This document shows positions 1 through 8,586 of a DNA stretch of 41,597 bases, piece after piece. Within the stretch, counting starts at the first letter, position 1, and each line of letters starts with the position of its first letter. A program made the translations under genes and the position numbers. This stretch comes from Marisediminicola senii. Lineage in GTDB: Bacteria > Actinomycetota > Actinomycetes > Actinomycetales > Microbacteriaceae. The stretch covers positions 1 through 41,597 of the forward strand of contig NZ_JAALGE010000025.1 of assembly GCF_011057645.1 (NCBI RefSeq), read 5' to 3'. Under the pieces are notes generated by a model. That model made no database searches and was not told the origin of the DNA. It saw only the letters and a list, made by a program, of their open reading frames with translations.

Positions 1-1
1 C

Positions 2-112
2 GGCGTCTACTCCCGAATCGCAGGCCGACTACTCGCCCTCGCCGCAGGAATCTGGCACAACTGGCTCATCGGAGCACCCAACAAACGCTCCCTCATCGCC
101 TACGACCATTAG
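2..112 (+). CDS. IS982-family transposase, C-terminal end only
   Basis: An open frame entering from the left edge encodes the last 36 residues of a transposase, ending with a stretch like LALAAGIWHNW followed by SLIAYDH and TAG. This ending is typical of IS982-family DDE transposases from actinobacteria, which I recognise from memory. Only the C-terminus is in the window, so the catalytic residues cannot be checked. The right end of the element must lie between the stop and about position 150. It sits directly against a sugar ABC permease that has lost its N-terminus, so this insertion probably broke that gene. Confidence 0.7.
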   Translation, partial: GVYSRIAGRLLALAAGIWHNWLIGAPNKRSLIAYDH

Positions 113-153
113 GACTCACTCATCTAGACGAAGGGGGACTCGGAGCGGCCTCG

Positions 154-828
154 GTGAACACCGCGATATTCGTCGCAGTCGTGACGACCATCGGTCTCGT
201 CGGTGGTCTCGTGGCCTCGATAGTGCTCGCATCCTCGACGAGGGCCTCGGCGTTCGTACTGGGCCTGATGGTGTTCATCTGGGCACTGCCACCAGTCGTG
301 AACGGCAGCGTGTGGAAGTTCCTGCTGGGTGACGCCGGGTTGATCAACGGGATGCTCGGCGGACTCGGTCTGGCCGAGTCCGCCGTGCCGTTCCTCTACG
401 ACGACCGGTTCGCCTTGCTATCCGTCGCGCTCGTGAACTCCTGGGCGGTCGTACCCTTCAACGCCCTCGTCTTTCGGGCCGCGATCCTGAACGTGCCTGG
501 CGAGATTTTCGAGGCAGCTCGTATCGACGGGGCGAACCGCTGGCAGGAGATCCGGCACATGATTCTCCCCGCGGTCCGTCCTACGACGCTGGTCCTGGTG
601 GTACTCACCATCGTCTACGCCTTTCGCTCCTTCGACTTCATCTACGTGATGACGTTCGGAGGCCCGGGTATCGCAACGAACACCCTGCCGTTCCTGAGCT
701 ACCTCCAGGCATTCGCCCGATACGACTTCGGACTCGGGGCAGCGACCGCGGTCATCTCGGTACTCCTCGTACTGGTGCTGGCGTTCGTCTATGCCCGGAG
801 CGTCCGTCGCGAGGAGAAGGACACATGA
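154..828 (+). pseudogene. Sugar ABC transporter permease (MalF type), 5'-truncated
   Basis: Membrane permease of a CUT1 carbohydrate ABC importer. The frame from a GTG gives 224 residues, against about 290-320 for the family. It begins at the NT-x-IF stretch where the conserved permease domain normally starts, so the first transmembrane helix and the following outside loop are missing. The frame is open back only to a TAG at 124. The EAA loop that contacts the ATPase is intact (FEAARIDGANRWQEI followed by LP, about residues 114-133). The last codons overlap the next permease by ATGA. The gene follows an IS982 transposase end by about 40 bp, so it reads as a remnant cut by insertion. Whether the GTG is used, or the protein inserts correctly, is unknown. 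The binding protein that should precede it is absent from the window. Confidence 0.8.
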
Positions 829-1700
829 CAGTCACCCCGATACCGCTGACCGACGGGATGCCGGAACGGCCTCGCCGCAGGCGTACCCGGCGCTTCGAAC
901 CGGTCGCCGGCCCCCTCCGGTTCGTCCTGTTCCTCGTCTACGGGATTCCCATCCTCTGGATCGTCCTGACCTCTCTGAAGAGCCCCAGGGAAGTGATCAC
1001 ATCGCAGGCCTCGCTGCTCTTCACTCCCACGGTGGATGCGTACGTCGCGGCACTGGCAGACAGCGGTCTCTTCTCCGCGTTCACCCAGTCCATGCTCATC
1101 GCGTCGGGCACGACGGTTCTGACTCTCATGGTCGCCGTACCCGCGGGCTACGGGTTGGCCCGGGTCGACGGCCGCGTGACAACCGTCGCCCTGGGCTTGC
1201 TCATCGTGCTGCAGATGCTGCCGCAGACCGCGAGCGTGATTCCGTTGTTCCAAATCTTCGGAAGCTGGCGGATACTCGACCAGACATCGACCGTCGTACT
1301 CGCGAACACGGCCCACCTGATCCCGTTCGCGATCATCCTCCTCAGGCCGTTCTTCCGCTCCGTGCCCGAGGCGCTGCAGGAGGCGGCAGCGATCGATGGT
1401 GCATCAACGTTCCGCACCTTCTTCTCCGTGATGCTGCCGGTCGCGCGGAACGGGGTCGCAACCACCGGAACGCTGGTGTTCCTGATGTCGTGGGGTGAGT
1501 TCCTCTACTCGGTCAACTTCTTCCTCTCCCCGGGCAAGTACCCGCTGAGCGCACTCCTCGCCCAACAGGTGTCCGCCTTCGGGATCGACTGGCCGGGTCT
1601 GATGGCGCTCGCCGTAATCACCTCCGTCCCCATCCTCAGCCTGTTCGGATTCACCTATCGCCTACTGCGCGAGGGCCTCACGTTGGGCGCCGTCAAGTGA
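825..1700 (+). CDS. Sugar ABC transporter permease (MalG type)
   Basis: Second membrane subunit of the same CUT1 importer, 291 residues, with about six hydrophobic helices. The basic N-terminus (RRRRTRRFE) fits the positive-inside rule. The EAA motif (QEAAAIDGASTFRTF, then LP) lies near residues 184-205 and would dock on a shared ATPase. The start ATG overlaps the previous stop (ATGA), so translation is coupled. The GH127 enzyme follows 65 bp later, so the imported sugar is probably an arabinofuranose-containing oligosaccharide. That substrate is inferred from context only. Full length, with no sign of damage. It may now be transcribed from whatever promoter the upstream insertion provides. 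Confidence 0.9.
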   Translation: MTVTPIPLTDGMPERPRRRRTRRFEPVAGPLRFVLFLVYGIPILWIVLTSLKSPREVITSQASLLFTPTVDAYVAALADSGLFSAFTQSMLIASGTTVLTLMVAVPAGYGLARVDGRVTTVALGLLIVLQMLPQTASVIPLFQIFGSWRILDQTSTVVLANTAHLIPFAIILLRPFFRSVPEALQEAAAIDGASTFRTFFSVMLPVARNGVATTGTLVFLMSWGEFLYSVNFFLSPGKYPLSALLAQQVSAFGIDWPGLMALAVITSVPILSLFGFTYRLLREGLTLGAVK

Positions 1701-1765
1701 TGGCAGGCCTTCACCCCCGAGCGCCAATCGCGCAAATCACTCTCCACTAGAGCTAAGGAATTTCA

Positions 1766-3685
1766 ATGAGTCACGTCAACACTGCCTCCACCATGTCCGA
1801 ACACCTGGTTTCGCCGTCGACCGGAACCCTCCAGCCGTTGGGTATCGACCAGGTTCGCATCACCGGGGGGTTCTGGGGCGAGCGCCAACAGCTCAACGCG
1901 ACCACGATCATCGAACACTGCGAGAAATGGGTCGAGAAGATGGGTTGGGTGGGCAACTTCGACGCGGCGATCGCGGGTCGCCTGCCCGGAGCGCGGACCG
2001 GCCGACAGTTCGCCGACTCCGACGTATACAAGCTCATCGAGGCTATGGCGTGGGAGATCGGCCGCACTGGTGACTTGGCCATGGACGAACGTCTCCGCGC
2101 TCTGGTAGATCGCATTGCCCCCGTGCAGGAAGCCGATGGGTACCTCAATACCAACTTCGGTCGCCGGGGCCAGGTTGGCCGCTACGAAGACCTGCCGCAC
2201 GGACACGAGTTGTATTGCTACGGCCACTTGCTGCAGGCTGCGGTTGCGCGGGGTCGAACGACCGGTGACGATCTGCTCGTGCAGATCGCTCGACGCGCCG
2301 CCGACCACCTCTGCGAGGTCTTCGGCGACGGCGGTATCGAGTCCGTCTGTGGCCACCCCGAGATCGAGGTCGGTCTCGTGGAGTTCGCCCGCTATACGAA
2401 TGAGCCCAAGTACCTGCAGCAGGCCAAGCTGTTCATCGACCGCCGAGGCCACGGTGTTCTGGGCGACCTGGAGCTGGGGCGGAGCTACTTTCAGGACGAC
2501 ATTCCGATCCGAAAGTCCCGAGCGTTTGCCGGCCATGCGGTTCGAGCGACCTACCTCGCTGCCGGCGCCGTCGACGTCGCCGTCGAGACGGACGACGAAG
2601 AACTCCTGCACAGCGTCATCGATCAGCTGGCACACACTGTCGCCGCGCGCACTTACCTCACTGGGGGTATGGGGTCACGTCATGAGGGCGAGGCCTTCGG
2701 GGGCGACTTCGAGCTCCCGTCGGATCGCGCCTACGCCGAGACGTGCGCGGGCGTGGGCTCGATCATGCTCAACTACCGTCTGCTCCTCGCAACGGGCGAG
2801 CCGCGGTATGCGGACTTGATCGAGCGCACACTGTTCAATGTCATCGCAACCGCCCCGGGGGATGACGGGCAGTCGTTCTACTACACGAACACTCTCCACC
2901 AGCGCGAACCTGGCGAGATCGCCCCCACCGACGAAGCCAGCATGCGGGCGGCCTCCAGTCTGCGGGCCCCGTGGTACGAGGTGTCGTGTTGCCCGACCAA
3001 TGTCGCGCGCACCCTAGCCTCGCTCGGCTCCTATTTCGCCACCGCAACGGCGGAGGGTATCCAATTGCACCAGTACGCGCCCGGCACCGTGACCACCGAA
3101 CTCGACGGGGGAGCGGTGGGCATCTCGGTGGCGACCGAGTACCCCAACAACGGCGAGGTGACTATTGAGGTCACGGACACGATTGACGAACCGTGGGATA
3201 TCGCCCTCCGGGTACCCGCGTGGGCAAAGGAGGGCGCCACCGTGAACGTGAACGGCACCATTCGAAACGCGGGACCGGGAACAGTCACCCTGCGGGAGAC
3301 TTTCGCCGTAGGCGACACGGTGCAACTGTCGCTCCCCGTCGAGGCGCACTGGGTCGAACCCGACCCACGGATCGACTCCCTGCGCGGCCAGTTGGCAGTC
3401 GAGCGAGGCCCACTCGTCATGTGCCTGGAGTCGGTGGACCTGCAGTCCGGCGATGTCAACGCGGCGACGGTCGACCGGGGCTCACTGACCGACGACTCCG
3501 GTCGAGTCACAGTTTCGATCGGTTCGATCGGCGACGTGTCAGACGAGTGGCCGTACCTGGACCCGGCAGTGATGGGAGCGCCGACAGGGCCTACAACTGA
3601 AATGGCACCGACCACCCTGACGCCCTACCACGCGTGGGCGAACCGAGGTCCGTCGACCATGCGCGTGTGGATGCCGACCGGGTGA
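1766..3685 (+). CDS. GH127 beta-L-arabinofuranosidase (DUF1680 family)
   Basis: Cytoplasmic glycoside hydrolase of 639 residues with no signal peptide. It removes beta-L-arabinofuranose from small oligosaccharides such as those of hydroxyproline-rich plant glycoproteins. The family opening (RITGGFWGERQ) is near residue 32. The zinc/cysteine site of the HypBA1 prototype is recognisable: Glu309 in HEGEAF as acid/base, Glu325 and Cys327 in YAETCA, and Cys408-Cys409 in VSCCPTN, with the second half of the pair region giving the cysteine nucleophile. The 16-residue gap between the two glutamates equals that of HypBA1 E322/E338. A clear ribosome site (AAGGA) precedes the ATG at 1766. It follows the two permeases and is probably co-transcribed. 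Confident for the family; exact substrate is inferred. Confidence 0.9.
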   Translation: MSHVNTASTMSEHLVSPSTGTLQPLGIDQVRITGGFWGERQQLNATTIIEHCEKWVEKMGWVGNFDAAIAGRLPGARTGRQFADSDVYKLIEAMAWEIGRTGDLAMDERLRALVDRIAPVQEADGYLNTNFGRRGQVGRYEDLPHGHELYCYGHLLQAAVARGRTTGDDLLVQIARRAADHLCEVFGDGGIESVCGHPEIEVGLVEFARYTNEPKYLQQAKLFIDRRGHGVLGDLELGRSYFQDDIPIRKSRAFAGHAVRATYLAAGAVDVAVETDDEELLHSVIDQLAHTVAARTYLTGGMGSRHEGEAFGGDFELPSDRAYAETCAGVGSIMLNYRLLLATGEPRYADLIERTLFNVIATAPGDDGQSFYYTNTLHQREPGEIAPTDEASMRAASSLRAPWYEVSCCPTNVARTLASLGSYFATATAEGIQLHQYAPGTVTTELDGGAVGISVATEYPNNGEVTIEVTDTIDEPWDIALRVPAWAKEGATVNVNGTIRNAGPGTVTLRETFAVGDTVQLSLPVEAHWVEPDPRIDSLRGQLAVERGPLVMCLESVDLQSGDVNAATVDRGSLTDDSGRVTVSIGSIGDVSDEWPYLDPAVMGAPTGPTTEMAPTTLTPYHAWANRGPSTMRVWMPTG

Positions 3686-3706
3686 GCGCTCCCGGTGGTG
3701 ACCCGC

Positions 3707-5191
3707 CTAGACCACCTCGGCGAGGTACTCCTGGTCGGTGAGCGAGTGGCGGGTCAGCGATGCCCACGCCCGGGCGAGCGCCGCGATCGCGCGGTCGGTC
3801 TCCTCGGGCGTGTGGCTGAACGGAATGCGCAGGAATCGCTCGAATGCCCCGTCGATTCCGAACCGCGGTCCCGACGCGAGCAGCAGTCCCTCGCCGCGCG
3901 CGGCCATCGTGAGTTGCGAGCTGACCGGGTGGCCGAGGCCCGCCCACACCGTCAGCCCGCCGTGCACGTGCGGCACGTTCCATTCCGGCAGTTCCCTGGC
4001 GAGGGCGGCTTCGAGGTGGTCGCGCCCCCGCCGCAGCTGTTCGCGCCGCAACTCGAGCACCTCGTCGTAGTGCCCGAGCAGGTCGATCGCGATCAGCTGC
4101 TCGAGTATCGGGGTGCCGAGATCGCCCGCCGGCCGTGCGCGCACGAGCTTCTGGATCAGCGCGGGGGCGGCTCGCAGCCATCCGATGCGTACGCCGCCCC
4201 ACACGGTCTTGCCGAAGGACCCGACAAGCACGGTTGACGCGGATACCGCGCCTGGCCCGCCGTCGCCGCCATACGCAGCGAGCGGCAGGGGGCGCTCGCC
4301 GAAGTCGATGTCGAGCTCGGCCATGGTCTCGTCGGCGATGACCACCGTGCCCTGTCGCCCGGCCAGGTCGAGCAGTCGCTCGCGGGTCGCGGCATCCATT
4401 ACCCGCCCGGTTGGATTGTGAAAGTCGGGCATCAGGTAGGCCAGCGCTGGGCTGGAGCGTTGCAGGGCCTGTTCCAGTGCGTCGTCGTCCCACCCGTCGT
4501 CAGTCGAGACCCCGACGGGCACGAGCCGCCCGCCGGCCGCCCGCAGCGCCTCGAACGCGTGCGGGTAGCTCGGCGATTCGACGAGCGCTGCGTCACCCCG
4601 GTGCAGCAGCACCCGCGACAGCAGGGCGATCGCGTGCTGCGCCCCAATGGTCACCATGACCTGCCCCGGCTCGGTGGGCAGCCCGCGTGCGGTGTACCGG
4701 TCGGCGATGGCCTGGCGCAACCGGGGGAGTCCCACCGGGTCGAACCCGGTCTCGCCGAGGTATGCCGGCAACTGCTGCGCGGCACGCACCGCGGCGTCAG
4801 CGAGCAGCGGGGTGGCGGGCAGCGCCGCCTTGCTCAGATCGAGCATTGTGGATGCTTCGGCCTCCGCCATCGCGACGGGCCGCCCCGGCAGTCCCGGCAG
4901 TCCCGCGATGCTGCCCGACCCCCGCTGACTTGTCAGGTAGCCGGAGGCGCGCAGCTCCGCGTAGGTCGAGGTGATCGTGGTGCGGCTGACGCCCAGGCGC
5001 TGCGCGAGGTCGCGCTCGGCGGGGAGGCGCGCGCCGACCTGGATGCGGCCGTCGAGGATGAGCAGTCGGATGCGGTCGGCGAGCGCGCTGTACGCGGGCA
5101 TGCCAGTTGCCGGCGCGGGTACCCCGAGAGTGCTTGTGCCGCGCCAATCACTGAGAAGCGAGTCGAGAATACGTGCTGAAACCCCGGTCAT
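3707..5191 (-). CDS. yczR: MocR-family regulator, YczR type (GntR HTH plus aminotransferase fold)
   Basis: A 494-residue fusion. A GntR winged helix lies at about residues 32-95 (RLPAERDLAQRLGVSRTTI). A class I PLP aminotransferase-like effector domain follows from about 120. The PLP-binding lysine is Lys328 in GSFGKTVWGG, and an aspartate/asparagine PLP pocket is seen in MPDFHNPTG and IADETM. Members usually sense a vitamin B6 form or an amino-compound adduct and control a neighbouring gene. It is divergent from a YczE-type membrane protein, the arrangement described for YczR/YczE. A TACACT -10 box lies 6 nt before the ATG and no ribosome site is visible, so the mRNA is probably leaderless. 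The effector cannot be named from sequence. Confidence 0.88.
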   Translation of the reverse strand: MTGVSARILDSLLSDWRGTSTLGVPAPATGMPAYSALADRIRLLILDGRIQVGARLPAERDLAQRLGVSRTTITSTYAELRASGYLTSQRGSGSIAGLPGLPGRPVAMAEAEASTMLDLSKAALPATPLLADAAVRAAQQLPAYLGETGFDPVGLPRLRQAIADRYTARGLPTEPGQVMVTIGAQHAIALLSRVLLHRGDAALVESPSYPHAFEALRAAGGRLVPVGVSTDDGWDDDALEQALQRSSPALAYLMPDFHNPTGRVMDAATRERLLDLAGRQGTVVIADETMAELDIDFGERPLPLAAYGGDGGPGAVSASTVLVGSFGKTVWGGVRIGWLRAAPALIQKLVRARPAGDLGTPILEQLIAIDLLGHYDEVLELRREQLRRGRDHLEAALARELPEWNVPHVHGGLTVWAGLGHPVSSQLTMAARGEGLLLASGPRFGIDGAFERFLRIPFSHTPEETDRAIAALARAWASLTRHSLTDQEYLAEVV

Positions 5192-5192
5192 C

Positions 5193-5245
5193 AGGCCAGT
5201 GTAGGCAAAGTGGCCTCTTTGCTGCAGTCCAATAAGGAGATTGGA
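5193..5245. promoter_or_regulatory. Divergent yczR/yczE control region with two inverted repeats
   Basis: Two short inverted repeats fill the gap. AGGCCA (5193-5198) pairs with TGGCCT (5211-5216), and TCCAAT (5228-5233) pairs with ATTGGA (5240-5245). The second flanks the yczE ribosome site AAGGAG (5234-5239) exactly. The first overlaps the minus-strand -10 box (complement of 5198-5203). They are good candidates for the MocR binding sites. Assignment to the regulator is inferred from position. Confidence 0.5.
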
Positions 5246-5252
5246 TACTCAT

Positions 5253-5891
5253 ATGCCGCTTCTCTTCGTCCGCCGCGTCACCCAATTGCTCGTCGGGCTC
5301 TTTCTCTATGGCTTCGCGATCTCCATGATGATCCAGTCGGGCCTCGGGGTGTCGCCCTGGGATGTGCTGTCCCAGGGGGTGTCGCTGCGCACGGGCATCG
5401 GATTCGGCTGGGTGACCAACATCATCGGTGCACTCGTGCTGCTGCTCTGGATTCCCATCCGGCAACGGCCGGGGGTCGGCACCATCGCCAACGTGCTATT
5501 GATCGGTCCCAGTATCGAGGTCGGCCTCGCGATCATCCCGGTGCAGACGGTGCTGTGGTCGCAGGCGCTGGTCTTCGCCGGCGGCCTCGCGATGCTCGCC
5601 GTCGCGACGGGGCTCTACATCGGCGCTCGGTTCGGGCCCGGGCCGCGCGACGGGTTGATGACGGGCATCCACCAGCGCTGGGGCGTGCGGATCTGGATCG
5701 TGCGCTCGGCGATCGAGCTCACCGTGCTCTCGATCGGCTGGGTGCTCGGGGGAACGGTGGGTGTCGGCACGGTGGCGTTCGCCCTGCTCATCGGGTCCAT
5801 GGTCAACACGACGCTGCCGCTGCTGCGCGTTCCGCAACCGGTACCTCCACGGAAGGACCCGGCCGCGTCGCCTGACACACTGGTGCGATGA
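5253..5891 (+). CDS. yczE: YczE/YitT-like membrane protein
   Basis: Integral membrane protein of 212 residues with about five or six hydrophobic helices. It has the family features LGVSPWDVLSQG near the start and ARFGPGPRDGLMTG in the middle. Members of the YczE group are of unknown biochemical function and often neighbour a MocR regulator. The ATG at 5253 is preferred because AAGGAG lies 13 nt upstream; an in-frame TTG at 5241 would sit almost on top of that site. Expression is probably controlled by the divergent MocR protein. The 3' end overlaps the next gene by ATGA, so the hydrolase downstream is likely in the same operon. Confidence 0.85.
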   Translation: MPLLFVRRVTQLLVGLFLYGFAISMMIQSGLGVSPWDVLSQGVSLRTGIGFGWVTNIIGALVLLLWIPIRQRPGVGTIANVLLIGPSIEVGLAIIPVQTVLWSQALVFAGGLAMLAVATGLYIGARFGPGPRDGLMTGIHQRWGVRIWIVRSAIELTVLSIGWVLGGTVGVGTVAFALLIGSMVNTTLPLLRVPQPVPPRKDPAASPDTLVR

Positions 5892-6949
5892 AATTCGGTC
5901 GATCACGCGGCGCACGGCACGACGACGGACCCGACGGTGGAGACGACGCCGAAACCACCGTGACGGTGCGCCGGGTCACGCGCGGTCGCCTCTACGCTCG
6001 GGTCAGCACCGTCGGCGATGCGGGGGATCGGCCATTCCTGCTGGTGCCGGGCATCGGAGTGTCGTCGGACTACTTTGAACGCCTCGCTCCGGTGCTGAAC
6101 CGGTTCGGCCCGGTGCACGCGCTCGACCTTCCCGGCTTCGCCGGCGTTCCCCACCCCGGCACGGCACTGACCATCCGGCAGTACGCCGATCTGGTCGGTG
6201 CCGTGATCGACGACCTCGCCCTGAACGATCCGATCGTCGTCGGCCATTCCATGGGCACCCAGATGGTCGTCGACCTGGCGTCGCGCCGCTCCGACCTCTC
6301 GTCGATCGTGCTGATCGGCCCCGTGGTGAACGCGAACGAACGGCGAATCCTCACGCAGGCAGTGCGGTTCGCGACCGCGGCCTGGCACGAGCCGGGCCGC
6401 ATCAAGAGCCTCGCGCTCGGCGCCTACGCCCTGTGCGGGGTGCGGTGGTTCTCGAACATCCTGCCCAAGATGATGAGCTACCCCATCGAACGACAACTGC
6501 CGAAGATCACCGCCGACACCCTGGTCATCCGCGGGGAGCACGATGCGGTCTCCCCCCGCGAGTGGGTGGAACAGGTCGGCGCCCTCCTGCCGTCGTCCCG
6601 ACTGTGGGAGATTCCCGGGGCCGCGCACTCGGTGATGCATGCCCACGCCGACGAGGTAGCCAAGCTCAGCGTCAGCCACGCCGAAGTACCCATCGGCGCC
6701 GACGAGGGCGGTGACCTGCAGTTCTACGCCGGAGCGAGCGGCGGTGACGAGAGACACGATTACAGCGCCAGCGCGGCCGATGTGATCACGGCATTCGTCG
6801 CCCGGGTGAGATCGACGGTGGCTGCAATCAAGGGAGACGACCGGGCGCTCGCCGAGGCGAAGACCGACCACGCCGAGGTCATGAAGACCGCGTACGATCG
6901 CCGCCAGGCCGAGAAGTCCGCGCAGCCGGATCCGCCCGACGCGGAATGA
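5888..6949 (+). CDS. Alpha/beta-fold hydrolase
   Basis: Cytoplasmic hydrolase of 353 residues. The nucleophile elbow VVGHSMGTQMV (Ser near residue 122), the acid in RGEHDAVSPREW and the histidine in PGAAHSVMHA complete the catalytic triad in canonical order. The oxyanion region is LLVPGIGVSSDYF. The first 25 residues are charged and probably disordered. The C-terminal ~80 residues after the histidine are an extra, charged, helical tail not needed for the fold. The start overlaps yczE by ATGA. Substrate is unknown; lysophospholipase- or esterase-like activity is possible. Confidence 0.82.
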   Translation: MKFGRSRGARHDDGPDGGDDAETTVTVRRVTRGRLYARVSTVGDAGDRPFLLVPGIGVSSDYFERLAPVLNRFGPVHALDLPGFAGVPHPGTALTIRQYADLVGAVIDDLALNDPIVVGHSMGTQMVVDLASRRSDLSSIVLIGPVVNANERRILTQAVRFATAAWHEPGRIKSLALGAYALCGVRWFSNILPKMMSYPIERQLPKITADTLVIRGEHDAVSPREWVEQVGALLPSSRLWEIPGAAHSVMHAHADEVAKLSVSHAEVPIGADEGGDLQFYAGASGGDERHDYSASAADVITAFVARVRSTVAAIKGDDRALAEAKTDHAEVMKTAYDRRQAEKSAQPDPPDAE

Positions 6950-6989
6950 CCGCCCGGTTCGCGACACCTCCGCCGTGCGTTTATTCAGG

Positions 6990-7158
6990 AAGGTCCCAGT
7001 AATCTGGCGGTTCCTGAACTGCTTCGACCAACCCGAAAGGCGTTGACCACCACTGTGGTTTCACCAGCCATGGCCCTCGGGGCCATTGACCGGCCAAGCA
7101 ACACCTCATCCTCTCCGACGCGATCGTCAGCATCGCACCGTAACGGGGTGACACCCCA
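6990..7158 (+). promoter_or_regulatory. Structured leader before the CNNM pair, unassigned
   Basis: The gap before the membrane protein holds several predicted hairpins. ATGGCCC/GGGCCAT with a 3-nt loop lies at 7070-7086. ACCAC/GTGGT lies around 7046-7060. GGGG/CCCC lies at 7145-7157, with the purine-rich GGGGTG just before the GTG start. The last one could hide the ribosome site. I do not recognise a named riboswitch here: the yybP-ykoY and M-box signatures are absent. Confidence 0.35.
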
Positions 7159-8586
7159 GTGATCGAAGCAGTCCTCCTGCTGCTCCTCGGCATCGTCGTG
7201 ACCCTGGCGATCATCGCCGCCAACGGCTACTTCGTCGCCCAGGAGTTCGCCTATATGTCGGTGGACCGCAACAAGCTCAGCGCGAAGGCCGCAGCGGGGG
7301 ATGCCTCTGCCGCACGCGCGCTCGCGGTGACCAAGCGAACCTCGTTCATGCTGTCCGGAGCCCAGCTGGGTATCACCGTGACGGGCCTCCTCGTCGGATT
7401 CGTCGCAGAACCCCTGATCGGCGAGGCGATCGGCACACTGCTCGGTAGTGCTGGTATCTCGATGGCCATCAGCGTCACCATCGGAACCGTTCTCGCGCTC
7501 GTGCTCGCCACCGTCGTGCAGATGATCTTCGGCGAGCTGTACCCGAAGAACCTGGCCATCGCCAACCCCGAGCCGCTCGCCAGGGGTCTGGCCCGTTCCA
7601 CCACGATCTACCTGACCGTGTTCGGCTGGCTCATCGCCGTGTTCGACCAGGCCGCGAACGCCCTGCTGCGCCTGCTGCGCATCGAGCCGGTGCACGACGT
7701 CGATTCCAGTGCCACCGCCGAAGACCTCGAGCGCATCGTCTCCGACTCGCGCGACAGCGGCGACCTGCCGGCCGAGCTGTCCCTCATGCTCGACCGCATC
7801 CTCGAATTTCCGGAGCAGGACGTCGAGCACGCCATGATTCCGCGTTCGCTGGTCGCCACGGTTCGACCCGACACCACGATCGGCGAGGTGCGCACCCTAA
7901 TGGCTCGGGCACACACCCGATACCCCGTCGTCGACGACGAGAGCCAGCCGCTCGGGGTCGTGCAACTCGCAGACGTGCTGGGGTCGACCCTGCCGCACGA
8001 TGCCGTGGTCACCGAGCTCATGCGTCCCGCTGCCGTGATCAGCACCCAGATGAAGCTGCCGGATGCCATGGCAGAACTCACCCGCACCCGCAACGAGCTC
8101 GCCTGCGCGATCGACGAGTACGGCGGTTTCGCTGGCGTGCTGACCCTCGAGGACCTCGCCGAGGAGATCGTCGGCGAGATCACCGACGAGCACGACGAGG
8201 ATGCCGCGCCCTCCGTCGACCCGGATGGCGACAACGTCTGGTTGATGAGTGGAGACGTGCACGTCGACGAGATGCACCGCGCCATCGGCTACGAGCTGCC
8301 GGAGGGGGACTTCGAAACGGTGGCTGGCCTCGTGATCGCCGAGCGAGGGGGCCTCCCGGCCGCGGGCGACACCATCCACGTCGCCCTCCCCGACGACCCC
8401 GCCGACCTCGTGCGCGACGACGAGGTGCACAGGTCCCTTCAGATCGAGGTACTGGGCATCGAGCGCCACGTTCCCAGCGAGGTGCGAGTGACCCTCATCG
8501 AGACCCTCGGTGACGACGACGACGACACGAAGGAGCACGACGACGCCATCCCGGTCGTCGACGACATGAAGGAGGTCGACCGATGA
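7159..8586 (+). CDS. CNNM-domain / CBS-pair / CorC_HlyC membrane protein
   Basis: 475 residues. An N-terminal CNNM (DUF21) domain of three or four helices covers about residues 1-190 (ANGYFVAQEFAY and GELYPKNLAI are family motifs). A cytosolic CBS pair follows (about 205-330, with MIPRSLVAT and DEYGGFAGVLTLEDL). A CorC_HlyC transporter-associated domain ends the folded part (about 345-435, DGDNVWLMSGDVHVDEM). Relatives transport or regulate Mg2+ or Co2+; some were called hemolysin C. The acidic tail (GDDDDDTKEHDD) is low complexity. The GTG start has GGGGTG about 8 nt upstream inside a small hairpin. It overlaps the next paralogue by ATGA; the two may form a heteromer, as tandem pairs are common in actinobacteria. 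Confidence 0.88.
   Translation: MIEAVLLLLLGIVVTLAIIAANGYFVAQEFAYMSVDRNKLSAKAAAGDASAARALAVTKRTSFMLSGAQLGITVTGLLVGFVAEPLIGEAIGTLLGSAGISMAISVTIGTVLALVLATVVQMIFGELYPKNLAIANPEPLARGLARSTTIYLTVFGWLIAVFDQAANALLRLLRIEPVHDVDSSATAEDLERIVSDSRDSGDLPAELSLMLDRILEFPEQDVEHAMIPRSLVATVRPDTTIGEVRTLMARAHTRYPVVDDESQPLGVVQLADVLGSTLPHDAVVTELMRPAAVISTQMKLPDAMAELTRTRNELACAIDEYGGFAGVLTLEDLAEEIVGEITDEHDEDAAPSVDPDGDNVWLMSGDVHVDEMHRAIGYELPEGDFETVAGLVIAERGGLPAAGDTIHVALPDDPADLVRDDEVHRSLQIEVLGIERHVPSEVRVTLIETLGDDDDDTKEHDDAIPVVDDMKEVDR

Noticed and set aside
1763-2635. 290-codon minus-strand frame opposite GH127
   Set aside because: Mirror of a conserved coding sequence; no family resemblance.
3591-4493. 300-codon minus-strand frame overlapping the MocR gene
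   Set aside because: Highly Arg/Ala-rich, frame-shifted relative to the clear MocR protein.
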